A stretch of DNA of 22,420 nt. It comes from Bacteroidota bacterium. GTDB lineage: Bacteria; Bacteroidota; Ignavibacteria; Ignavibacteriales; Ignavibacteriaceae. Under the pieces are notes generated by a model. It searched no databases, was not told the DNA's origin, and saw nothing but the letters and a program-made list of their open reading frames with translations. Shown here in pieces: positions 1 through 7,248 of this stretch (the first letter of the stretch is position 1; every line of letters starts with the position of its first letter). The position numbers and the translations under genes are program-made. Location: assembly GCA_021796135.1 (NCBI GenBank), contig JAJYOQ010000016.1, positions 1 through 22,420 on the forward strand. The letters are read 5' to 3'.

Positions 1-19
1 AAATTATTGGATATTTTTT

Positions 20-1528
20 ATGCTCGAATTATTTCTAAATTCATATAATAAATTTAGCGATAGAAATGCTTTTTGCATAAAGGATATTTATTACACTTAT
101 TTTCAATTTGCAAAAATAATTTCAAAGATTAGATCAGAATTAGAGAATAATTGTAAAAATGAAAAATTAATTGCAATTGCTGCTTTTGAAACTCCTGATA
201 TAGAAACTTACGCCTCAATATATGCTTGCTGGTTTTCGGGAAAAGGTTATGTCCCCATGAATCCGAATAATCCTCTGGATCGAAATGTTGCAATGCTCAA
301 TCAAACAGAAATCAAAACTATACTTTCAAATGGTGATGATGATAATATAAAATTGATTTCAAAGATTTTGAAAATTAATATAATAAACACACGTAACCTT
401 CCAGAAGAGGAACTTAATTTAGATATTCCGAATGTTGAAGAAACAGACCTTGCATATATTCTATTCACCTCAGGGAGTACCGGAATCCCGAAAGGAGTGC
501 CAATAACAAGAGGCAATGTCGCTTCAATGTTGGACGCTTTTTCGCAATTGAATTACAATATTGACGAAACAGATCGGTTTATTCAAATGTTTGACTTAAC
601 TTTTGATTTCTCCGTATTTTGTTATGCTGCACCATTATCGAAAGGTGCATGCGTATATACTGTTTCATCCGAAGGAGTAAAATACGCAAATGTTTATATG
701 ACACTTGAAAATTATAAAATTACATTTGCTTGTATGCTCCCTTCAATTCTAGCTTATTTAAGACCTTACTTTTCTGATATCAAGCTTGAGAATGTTAAAT
801 ATTCACTTTTTTGTGGTGAAGCACTTTTTTCAGATTTAGCTACAGAATGGTCAAGGTGTATTCCAAACGGTAAAATTATAAATGCTTATGGTCCAACAGA
901 AGCTACTGTATTTTGTTTAGTATATGATTATAATGAAAAGATTAGTGAAGCTAGTTATAATGGTATTTTGTCAATTGGGCAGCCAATGTACAAGATGGAT
1001 GCGATTATAATAAATGAGGAATTACAGCAAGTTGATAAAGGTGTGATTGGAGAACTTTGCTTGGCTGGAGCTCAATTAACATCAGGATATTGGAACAACC
1101 CTGAACGTAATAAAGAAATGTTCTTCAAATATAAATATAAGAACATAGAAAAAGTTTTTTATCGCACTGGTGATCTTTCTTTTTTGAACCAAAATAATTT
1201 TTTTATGTTTGTCGGAAGATTAGATAGTCAAGTAAAAATCCAAGGTTTTCGAATTGAACTTGGAGAAATTGAACATTTTACTAGAGTGTTTACAAATCTA
1301 ATAAATGTTGCAGCAGTTGCGATAAAAAATAAACAGGATATAATGCAAATTCATTTATTTGTTGAAAATTATTCAGGCAGTGTATCAGATATTGTGAATT
1401 ATCTAAAAACAAAGATTCCTAATTATATGATTCCCTCATCTATTAATATTGTTAATAATTTTCCAATTAATGCAAATGGTAAAGTTGACAGATTAAAACT
1501 AATTAATTTTATCAGATTAAAAGATTAA
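20..1528 (+). CDS. Amino-acid-type adenylating enzyme (DltA / NRPS A-domain-like)
   Basis: This is a stand-alone adenylate-forming enzyme of 502 residues, the size of DltA-type D-alanine:carrier protein ligases. Visible family motifs are the P-loop FTSGSTGIPKG (residues 149-159), NAYGPTEAT (A5), YRTGD and the GRLDSQVKIQGFRIELGEIE block (A7-A8), and C-terminal NANGKVDR with the expected catalytic Lys488. The A4 region contains FDFS with Asp196. In amino-acid-activating A-domains this Asp binds the substrate amino group, so an amino acid substrate is more likely than a fatty acid. It would form an aminoacyl-AMP and load it onto a carrier protein; the acyl carrier protein at 3206 is the obvious partner. 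An insertion sequence relic now separates this gene from the rest of the cluster. It begins 20 bases from the window edge, so upstream operon partners may lie outside. The family is sure; the substrate is not. Confidence 0.85.
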   Translation: MLELFLNSYNKFSDRNAFCIKDIYYTYFQFAKIISKIRSELENNCKNEKLIAIAAFETPDIETYASIYACWFSGKGYVPMNPNNPLDRNVAMLNQTEIKTILSNGDDDNIKLISKILKINIINTRNLPEEELNLDIPNVEETDLAYILFTSGSTGIPKGVPITRGNVASMLDAFSQLNYNIDETDRFIQMFDLTFDFSVFCYAAPLSKGACVYTVSSEGVKYANVYMTLENYKITFACMLPSILAYLRPYFSDIKLENVKYSLFCGEALFSDLATEWSRCIPNGKIINAYGPTEATVFCLVYDYNEKISEASYNGILSIGQPMYKMDAIIINEELQQVDKGVIGELCLAGAQLTSGYWNNPERNKEMFFKYKYKNIEKVFYRTGDLSFLNQNNFFMFVGRLDSQVKIQGFRIELGEIEHFTRVFTNLINVAAVAIKNKQDIMQIHLFVENYSGSVSDIVNYLKTKIPNYMIPSSINIVNNFPINANGKVDRLKLINFIRLKD

Positions 1529-1615
1529 ACTTTTAGACTTTATCTTAAAGAAAGTCAATCTTTTAACGAGTTGGGTCATAATATGTTAAATCCGGCCAAA
1601 ATTGACCAGGCTAAG

Positions 1616-1805
1616 TTAGTTATTTTTTGATATATTCTTCAATCTAAAGCTCTTTCCATTAATCAGAAACGGATAACTATGATACAGTAGTCTGTCAAGT
1701 ATGGCTGAGGCTACAACATCATCATTAAAGATTTCTCCCCATTCTTCAAAGGGTTTGTTAGTAGTGATGATAATAGATCCTGTTTCATAACGTTTGGATA
1801 TAAGT
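1616..1805 (-). pseudogene. IstB-like ATPase, C-terminal fragment
   Basis: Reading the minus strand from about 1805 down to a TAA at 1616-1618 gives SKRYETGSIIITTNKPFEEW, then GEIFNDDVVASAILDRLL and YHSYPFLINGKSFRLK. This is the characteristic C-terminal end of IstB, the AAA+ helper of IS21 transposition. The Walker A and B region and the start codon are absent, so it is not functional. It lies in a different frame from the transposase N-terminal fragment, and the join is near 1803-1812. The last few residues also look frameshifted: a neighbouring frame would read EYIKK then stop. Confidence 0.75.
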
Positions 1806-1950
1806 TAAAAAAACACTTAATAGCATATTTCCTGTTAAAGCTATATACGGTACAATGTTCATTAAGAATTAGAGAATTCTCAGATTTCGTTATTAAAAAG
1901 TAACGCTGCCTAATCTCAATAATATATTCTTTTTTTGCTAAATTGCTCAT
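1806..1950 (-). pseudogene. Transposase (integrase-type), N-terminal fragment
   Basis: The minus-strand frame starting with ATG at 1950 reads MSNLAKKEYIIEIRQRYFL and, further on, ILNEHCTVYSFNRKYAIKCF. This resembles the N-terminal helical segment (KKEYLxxIRxRY...NRKYAIR) of DDE integrase-type transposases. After about 48 residues the similarity ends and the frame runs out of phase into the IstB remnant. The catalytic DDE core is gone. Which transposase family the intact protein belonged to is uncertain, because the N-terminus alone does not settle it. Confidence 0.6.
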
Positions 1951-1993
1951 AGATAACCTTCATATTTTTGGGTTACCTATATTATGACCTAAC

Positions 1994-2357
1994 GACTATT
2001 TTACAAGTCTGCTTCGGTTACCTTATTTTTGATCCAATGCGGCGGTAGTAATTAATTTATAGATAATTGTTTATTTAAAATAAAATTGTTAAGTTATTAG
2101 TAATATAATATTTTATAATTAGAGGTGAAATTCTAACGGTATAAATTAACACAGCATTTTAAATAGAGGGGCACTTTCCACCTTTCGAAAGGTTTATCAA
2201 GGTACTCTTCAATAATAGTTACTATTATTCTTTTTTATACATTTGGATAATCACTTTATTAAGATACAAAATTTTTTATATTTTTATGTAAAAGATAAAT
2301 TATTGCCGCTTTATGAATTTTAATCCAAATCATTACTAAATAAACAATATTTATTTT
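1994..2357. other. A+T-rich non-coding stretch between the IS relic and the GNAT gene
   Basis: I see no gene here. There are two small dyads: a perfect 14-bp palindrome ACCTTTCGAAAGGT at 2180-2193, and AATAATAGT-T-ACTATTATT at 2211-2229 followed by a T-rich run (CTTTTTTAT). The second could be a weak terminator, but its stem is only A/T pairs with two G/C pairs. The promoter for the downstream gene probably lies here, but no convincing -10/-35 pair stands out. Confidence 0.4.
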
Positions 2358-3032
2358 ATGATAGACCGCTTAAAAATTAGGCAGGCAACCGAAGATGACA
2401 TTGATTTTGTTTGCGAAGCAATTTTTGAATCTGAAAAAAGCAACTCCCAGGTAATTTCATCTTGTAACATTTTTGGAATCACAGAAGTTAGATTCAAAGA
2501 AATCCTTCAAGATGTATTATTAGAGGATATAGGTTTTTATGATTATTATTTATCAGGATTTCTAATAGCGGAACTTAACGGTGAATATATTGGAGCATTA
2601 GGATCTTGGTTAGAAGGCGGTGATAATAATCCAAGCGGAATTATTAAAGCAACAATTTTATTCCAATATTTGGATAAATCAAAGATGGATGTAATAAATA
2701 GAAATGCTAACATAGTAAGAGGATTGACATTACCAAGAGAAGCAGGGGCATTGCAACTTGAACACGGTTATACGAGAGAAAAATTCAGAAGAAAAGGCGT
2801 GTTCCTAAGACTCACCAAAGAAATTATAAAAATTAACTTTGCCAAGTATTCATTTAATAAAGTTCAAGGAATTTTATTTAAGGATAACTATAAATCACTT
2901 AACGCTAACTTAAAATTTGGATTTGAAATAGTAGATGAAAAAAGAGTAGATGATCCGCAAATTTTTCAATACTTTCCATATAATTCAAAAATTCTGGTAG
3001 AATTCAGCGGAAATAAGATTCTTAATCTTTAA
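2358..3032 (+). CDS. GNAT-family N-acetyltransferase
   Basis: This is a 224-residue protein of the Gcn5-related acyltransferase family, which moves an acyl group from acyl-CoA (sometimes acyl-ACP) to an amine. The N-terminus has the usual strand-helix opening IRQATEDDIDFVCEAIF. The CoA pyrophosphate-binding motif A is seen as EHGYTREKFRRKGVFLRLTK, with RRKGVF at residues 144-149 (RxxGxG/A-like), followed by the family's C-terminal pattern NLKFGFEIVDEK. The rather long insert between residues 80 and 120 is unusual for the smallest GNATs. Lying between an amino-acid-activating enzyme and an acyl carrier protein, it may acylate the amino group of the pathway intermediate. That is inference; it could equally be an unrelated passenger, since it has long gaps on both sides. 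Confidence 0.8.
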   Translation: MIDRLKIRQATEDDIDFVCEAIFESEKSNSQVISSCNIFGITEVRFKEILQDVLLEDIGFYDYYLSGFLIAELNGEYIGALGSWLEGGDNNPSGIIKATILFQYLDKSKMDVINRNANIVRGLTLPREAGALQLEHGYTREKFRRKGVFLRLTKEIIKINFAKYSFNKVQGILFKDNYKSLNANLKFGFEIVDEKRVDDPQIFQYFPYNSKILVEFSGNKILNL

Positions 3033-3205
3033 ATTCTTAATTATTCTATAACACCCTATTTAGGAAAATTATTATCTGCTAAAAAATATTATGACATTCT
3101 AAATTTGAAAATAATATAAAATTTAATTTATTTAATACAAACACGTTTATTTCGACTGAGAATTAATATAGGCTTTTTATTCACGAATCTAATTACGCTT
3201 TACAT

Positions 3206-3445
3206 ATGACTAATATTGAAAAATACAACAAAACATTTATTGATTTTTTTAAAATTGAAGAGAAATATCTTTTTGATCTAAAATATCAAAGTATAACTGC
3301 ATGGGATTCAATCGGTCACATGGGTTTAATAGCAGAGTTGGAAATGGCTTTTGATATAATGATGGATACAGATGATGTTATAGAATTGTCCTCTTATAAT
3401 AAGGGTAAAGAAATTTTAACAAAGAGTTTTAATATCGAATTTTAA
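3206..3445 (+). CDS. Acyl (or peptidyl) carrier protein
   Basis: A small acidic 79-residue protein with the carrier-protein attachment site WDSIGHMGLIAELE. Ser35 is the predicted phosphopantetheine attachment serine. Helix 1, the long loop, and helix 2 with its acidic recognition face are in the expected places. It carries a thioester-bound substrate between enzymes. It is the first gene of the compact run extending to 11019 and ends 19 bases before the first dehydrogenase gene. It is the likely acceptor for the adenylating enzymes at 20-1528 and/or 7248-8675, and the donor for the LuxE/LuxC pair. It lacks the DSLD-type signature of the housekeeping fatty-acid AcpP, as expected for a specialised carrier. 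Confidence 0.85.
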   Translation: MTNIEKYNKTFIDFFKIEEKYLFDLKYQSITAWDSIGHMGLIAELEMAFDIMMDTDDVIELSSYNKGKEILTKSFNIEF

Positions 3446-3464
3446 TATTATTTAACTTTGAAAT

Positions 3465-4208
3465 ATGTTATTAAGCGGGAAAAATGCAGTAATAACCGGC
3501 AGTTTAAAAGGCATCGGGAAAGCTACATTAGAATCTTTTGCAAAGAATGGTTCAAATGTTTGGGCCTGTGCAATGGCATTTAGTGATGAATTTGAAGCTT
3601 ATTGCAAAGTTTTAGCTAAAGAAAATAATGTTTGGATAAAACCGATCTACTTTGATTTATTAAATCAAGAGCAGATTAAAGCGGGATTAAGACAAATATC
3701 TGGTGATAAGCTTCCGATTGATATAATGGTCAACATTGCCGGAATGACAAAAGATGCATTGTTTCATATGATACCCATGGAGCAAATGAAATTGATATTT
3801 GAGGTAAATTTCTTTTCTCAAATGTATATTACCCAGTATATTACAAAAATAATGATAAGACAGAAAATTGGGAGTGTAATAAACATCTCTTCCATTTCTG
3901 CTCTTGATGGAAGCTATGGCCAGTTATCTTACAGTGCCAGCAAAGCAGCATTACTAGGCGCTACTAAAACACTATCCTCAGAATTAGCCGATAAAGGCAT
4001 CAGAGTTAATGCAATTGCTCCGGGCGTGATAGACACAGACATGTTAAGCGATGTTCCCGAAAGCACTATTCTAAAGCGTATTGGTCAAATGAGCATTAAG
4101 AGATTAGGCAAAGTCGATGAAGTTAGTAAAGTAATTCTTTTTTTAGCTTCAGATCTATCTGAATATATTACTGGACAAATTATCCGCATTGATGGGGGTA
4201 TAAAATAA
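3465..4208 (+). CDS. Short-chain dehydrogenase/reductase, FabG-like (copy 1)
   Basis: A classical 247-residue SDR, likely an NADPH-dependent reductase of a keto group on a carrier-bound or free substrate. Visible elements are the nucleotide-binding TGSLKGIG (residues 11-18), the full Asn115-Ser143-Tyr156-Lys160 tetrad (ISSISALDG...SYSASK), the ARG-like APGVIDTDM and the C-terminal TGQIIRIDGGI. The normally conserved NNAG is NIAG (residues 90-93), a mild deviation. The stop overlaps the start of the next SDR as TAATG at 4206-4210, and GGGGG at 4194-4198 inside the DGG codons may serve as its ribosome site. It is clearly a paralogue of the next gene (shared ANVWAC/ANIWAC and KPIYFD segments), which suggests tandem duplication and divergence. 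Confidence 0.9.
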   Translation: MLLSGKNAVITGSLKGIGKATLESFAKNGSNVWACAMAFSDEFEAYCKVLAKENNVWIKPIYFDLLNQEQIKAGLRQISGDKLPIDIMVNIAGMTKDALFHMIPMEQMKLIFEVNFFSQMYITQYITKIMIRQKIGSVINISSISALDGSYGQLSYSASKAALLGATKTLSSELADKGIRVNAIAPGVIDTDMLSDVPESTILKRIGQMSIKRLGKVDEVSKVILFLASDLSEYITGQIIRIDGGIK

Positions 4209-4957
4209 TGCAAGAAAGACTGCTTGAAGGGAAAAATGCAATAGTGACAGGATGTTCCAGAGGTATTGGCAAAATGATCGTAGAGATATTAGCACAAAAT
4301 GGGGCAAATATATGGGCTTGTGCTCGCACAGAAACAGAAGAGTTTGTGAAAATGCTTTTGTCATTATCCTCAGAATATAAAGTCGAGATTAAACCTATTT
4401 ATTTTGATATGACAGATTTAGGCAATATGAAAATTGCAGTAAGGACGATAATAAATGACAAGAAAGATGTAGATATTTTAGTCAACAATGCCGGGATAAC
4501 ATACAATGCATTATTCCAGATGTCGACATTGGGAAAGATAAATGAAGTTTTAAATTTAAACTTTATTTCACCATTTATTTTCACTCAATATATTGTCAAG
4601 TTAATGATAAGAAAGAAGAACGGGACAATTGTTAATATTTCATCGTCAGCAGCAATTGACGGCACTTCAGGACGATCAGTATACGGGGCAAGCAAAGCAG
4701 CATTATTGATTGCAACAAAAGCGCTAGCTGCTGAGCTAGGCGATCAAGGAATAAGAGCAAACGTCATTGCCCCGGGAATTACAAGAACAGATATGTTAAG
4801 CAGCATGACTGAGGATGTAATTAATCAGACAATTATGAATACCGATATGAAAAAAGAAGGAAGGCCCATTGACATTGCAAATGCTGTATTATTTTTGGCC
4901 TCTGATCTTTCATCTTATGTAACCGGACAAGTCATAAGGGTTGATGGAGGAATGTAA
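4208..4957 (+). CDS. Short-chain dehydrogenase/reductase, FabG-like (copy 2)
   Basis: A 249-residue classical SDR. It has TGCSRGIG (residues 14-21), an intact NNAG, ISSSAAIDGTSGRSVYGASK with Ser/Tyr/Lys catalytic residues, APGITRTDM and TGQVIRVDGGM. It is similar along its length to the preceding SDR. Its start codon shares one base with the previous stop (TAATG), so translation is probably coupled. The function is an NAD(P)H-dependent reduction or oxidation of an alcohol/ketone; the substrate is unknown. Two adjacent SDRs beside a transketolase could reduce a ketol product stepwise or epimerise a hydroxyl through oxidation and reduction. The transketolase gene begins 9 bases after the stop. 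Confidence 0.9.
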   Translation: MQERLLEGKNAIVTGCSRGIGKMIVEILAQNGANIWACARTETEEFVKMLLSLSSEYKVEIKPIYFDMTDLGNMKIAVRTIINDKKDVDILVNNAGITYNALFQMSTLGKINEVLNLNFISPFIFTQYIVKLMIRKKNGTIVNISSSAAIDGTSGRSVYGASKAALLIATKALAAELGDQGIRANVIAPGITRTDMLSSMTEDVINQTIMNTDMKKEGRPIDIANAVLFLASDLSSYVTGQVIRVDGGM

Positions 4958-4966
4958 TAATAGAAT

Positions 4967-5788
4967 ATGTTAGAATTAGAAAAAATAGAATATTTAAAAG
5001 TGATTTCCCGCCGGATGAGACTTCGAATATTAGAGCTAGCATATAAAGTAGGAAAAAGCGGTGCTCACCTTGGAGGCGGACTATCAGCTGTTGAGATTTT
5101 AGCTACAATTTATGGTTCAATATTAAAGTATAATCTGGATGCCCCGTTAGATCAAAATAGAGATCGTTTTATACTTAGCAAAGGACATGCTGCTATTGCA
5201 TTATTTTCGGCTTTGGAACAAGTGGGATTTTTAACAAAAGATGAACTTGATCAATTTGAAGTCAATGGATCTCCTTATTATGCACACGCGTCACGCAATT
5301 TATTAAAAGGGATTGAATTTTCAGGAGGAAGTCTTAGTTTAGGGCTTTCATTTGGGGTAGGAGTTGCTTTGGCGAGTAAAATAGATGGTTTGAAAAACCA
5401 TATATATGTTTTAGTAGGTGACGGAGAATGCGATGAAGGCTTGATTTGGGAATCATTGATGTCTGCAGCACACTATAACCTAACAAATTTGACTGTCATC
5501 GTAGATTTTAACAGACTTCAATCAGATGGATATTCTAAAGAAATAATGAATAAATTAACAATACCAGAGAAAATTAGGTCATTTGGTTTTAATGTTAAAG
5601 AAATAGACGGAAACGATATAAATCAAGTTCATGAATCATTAATTTCAAAGGATTTATCGAAACCCAATGCAATCATTGCATATACAATAAAGGGTAAAGG
5701 AGTTTCGTTTATGGAAAATGACCTAAACTGGCATCACGGAACTTTGTCTAAGGAACAATACGAATTAGCAGTATCAGAACTGAAATAA
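4967..5788 (+). CDS. Transketolase, N-terminal (thiamine diphosphate-binding) subunit
   Basis: A 273-residue protein covering only the first third to half of a normal transketolase, as in split transketolases. Seen are KSGAHLGGGLSAVEIL with the conserved His34, DRFILSKGHAAIALF, and the thiamine-diphosphate/Mg motif GDGECDEG (residues 151-158) closing at Asn182 (VIVDFNRLQSDG), then GKGVSFMEN and WHHG. It transfers a two-carbon ketol group between sugars or aldehydes together with the next gene product. Such split enzymes are often specialised and found in secondary or surface-sugar pathways rather than the pentose phosphate pathway. Its position in this cluster supports a dedicated role. A GGAGG at 4946-4950 is the nearest ribosome-site-like motif. 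Confidence 0.93.
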   Translation: MLELEKIEYLKVISRRMRLRILELAYKVGKSGAHLGGGLSAVEILATIYGSILKYNLDAPLDQNRDRFILSKGHAAIALFSALEQVGFLTKDELDQFEVNGSPYYAHASRNLLKGIEFSGGSLSLGLSFGVGVALASKIDGLKNHIYVLVGDGECDEGLIWESLMSAAHYNLTNLTVIVDFNRLQSDGYSKEIMNKLTIPEKIRSFGFNVKEIDGNDINQVHESLISKDLSKPNAIIAYTIKGKGVSFMENDLNWHHGTLSKEQYELAVSELK

Positions 5789-5795
5789 TTTAATT

Positions 5796-6773
5796 ATGAT
5801 TGAAATCAATAAAATTACTGCTCGGAATTATTCAAGACTTGGACAAAGCGGTGCTGCCTTTGGTATTGGTTTATTTGAAATCCTAAACAACCACGCTGAA
5901 ACTATGGTATTGTCTTCGGATATGTCAAAACCTGCAGGATTAGATCGTTTCAGGAATATGTATCCTGATAAATTTTATAATGTAGGAATTGCCGAACAAA
6001 ATCTGATAGGGATTGCAGCCGGTTTGTCAAGTGAAGATAAAAAAGTAATTGTAACGGCGCAAGCAGCATTTATTTCAATGAGAAGCTATGAACAAATCCG
6101 CCAATTTATGGGGTATATGCGATTAAATATAATTGCAGTTGGTATAAGTTCAGGTTTCGCATTGAGCTTCTTTGGTAATACTCATTATGCAATCGAAGAC
6201 ATTTCGATAATAAGAACGATACCCGGCATGACTTTGATAACACCTTCTGATGCAGGACAGGCAGTAAAAGCTTTAATCGCTGCGGCAGAATTGAACGCTC
6301 CTGTTTATATTCGATTTACGGGTACTGTAAATTGCCCGATTGTATATAATGACGACTACTTTTTTGAAGTTGGAAAGTCAATCCAGGTTAAAGGTGGAGG
6401 AGATATTACAATTTTTGCTGCTGGAAGTATGGTATACTATTCCCTTCAGGCAGCAAACATTCTTGAACAGGATGGACTTTCTGTAAGAGTAATAGACATG
6501 CACACAATAAAGCCTTTAGACTATGAAATTTTATCAAAATGTTCCTCGTCAAATCTTTTTGTATCAGTAGAAGAACACAGTATTATTGGAGGTTTAGGAT
6601 CGGCAATATCTGAATATACTGCATCCGAAAAAAGAATGCCCCCTCTGCTTCGTTTAGGTATTAAGGATACGTTTTCACATCCAGGAGATTATTCTTTTCT
6701 TCTAGAACAGAATAGACTAAAGCCAGAGTCAATAGCTGAAGATATCTTGATTAAGTATAGATCAATCCTTTGA
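5796..6773 (+). CDS. Transketolase, C-terminal (pyrimidine-binding and C-terminal domain) subunit
   Basis: A 325-residue partner of the preceding gene, 7 bases downstream. It shows the pyrimidine-binding domain pattern: VLSSDMSKPAGLDRF, FYNVGIAEQNLIGIAAGLS with the catalytic Glu of the GIAEQ motif, the loop containing THYAIEDISIIRTIPGMTLI, then the C-terminal domain (IRFTGT, VRVIDMHTIKPLD, VEEHSIIGGLGSAI). The GIAEQ glutamate activates thiamine diphosphate, so the heterodimer is predicted to be active. The usual transketolase DGxTHxxIE loop is NTHYAIED here, so the second His/Gly context differs slightly. Split pairs of this type resemble the apulose phosphate and DXS/transketolase-like families; which donor and acceptor are used cannot be read from sequence. 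Confidence 0.93.
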   Translation: MIEINKITARNYSRLGQSGAAFGIGLFEILNNHAETMVLSSDMSKPAGLDRFRNMYPDKFYNVGIAEQNLIGIAAGLSSEDKKVIVTAQAAFISMRSYEQIRQFMGYMRLNIIAVGISSGFALSFFGNTHYAIEDISIIRTIPGMTLITPSDAGQAVKALIAAAELNAPVYIRFTGTVNCPIVYNDDYFFEVGKSIQVKGGGDITIFAAGSMVYYSLQAANILEQDGLSVRVIDMHTIKPLDYEILSKCSSSNLFVSVEEHSIIGGLGSAISEYTASEKRMPPLLRLGIKDTFSHPGDYSFLLEQNRLKPESIAEDILIKYRSIL

Positions 6774-6809
6774 TTTAGATTCCCAATTAGAAGGATATTT
6801 TAAGAAAAT

Positions 6810-7248
6810 ATGGAATCCAATTTTAACTTAAATGGGAAAGTTGCATTGATTACTGGTTCAGCAGGCGGCATAGGCTGGACAGCGCAAAAAATCTTGCTCG
6901 TTTTAGAGCATGGTTTTATAAAACGATATTAAAAGCCAAGAATTGCTTGATGAATGGAAAAAAGAATTAAACTTTGAGTTCAATTGCAACTCTGAAACTC
7001 TAATATTTGATGTCAGTAATTTTGAGGAAGCACAAAATGAATATAATGATATATTCAAAAAATATAAACGACTAGATATACTAGTCAATAATGCTGGTGC
7101 CCTATTCGATAATTTTGTTGGTATGATTAGTAAAAAAGAAATTGAACAAACTTTTAGCACAAACACGAATGGGGTAATTTTGGTTTCCGATTTTTCATCC
7201 TATATAACCGGACAAGTATTAGGAATTGACGGAGGAATGATAATGTAA
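6810..7248 (+). pseudogene. Third SDR, decayed: frameshift plus loss of the catalytic core
   Basis: An ATG at 6810 opens an SDR N-terminus (LNGKVALITGSAGGIG) that stops at TAA 6930-6932. The similarity resumes in the next frame from about 6922 (NDIKSQELLDEWKKEL, later LDILVNNAGALFDN) and then, after NTNGVI near 7170-7182, jumps directly to the C-terminal end SDFSSYITGQVLGIDGGMIM. The segment carrying the Ser-Tyr-Lys site (roughly 100 codons) is missing. Both the frameshift and the deletion inactivate it. It begins 36 bases after the transketolase gene, and its surviving tail supplies a GGAGG (7231-7235) and a TAATG stop/start overlap for the next gene. It resembles the two intact SDRs upstream and may have become redundant. 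Confidence 0.85.

Larger units (their letters stand above)
1570..1993 (-). mobile_element. Internally deleted IS21-like element with 15-bp terminal inverted repeats
   Basis: The ends are imperfect inverted repeats: GTTGGGTCATAATAT at 1570-1584 and the reverse complement of GTTAGGTCATAATAT at 1979-1993 (14 of 15 match). Between them, on the minus strand, lie the N-terminus of a transposase next to one end and the C-terminus of an IstB ATPase next to the other, with the middle missing. The layout fits an istA-istB (IS21-type) element reduced to about 420 bp by one internal deletion. The hexamer TAACGA occurs at 1564-1569 and 1990-1995 and could be a target duplication, but it overlaps the right repeat, so this is weak. 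The copy cannot make its own transposase; it could only move in trans. Confidence 0.75.

Noticed and set aside
301..516. Minus-strand open frame inside the first ligase gene
   Set aside because: It is a shadow of the P-loop region of the real gene with no family features. The same reasoning excludes minus-strand frames at 4155-4364, 4399-4584, 6903-7166, 8279-8560, 11154-11363 and 13327-13539.
2180..2193. Restriction or integrase core site at the TTCGAA-centred palindrome
   Set aside because: A 14-bp palindrome alone, with no second copy or integrase gene nearby, is not enough to call an attachment site.
4967..6773. DXS (deoxyxylulose phosphate synthase) or pyruvate dehydrogenase E1
   Set aside because: The split into a 273- and a 325-residue subunit with GAHLGGGLSAVEIL and GIAEQNLIGIAAGL fits split transketolase. 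DXS is a single protein with different motifs, and no lipoyl or E2 partner is present.
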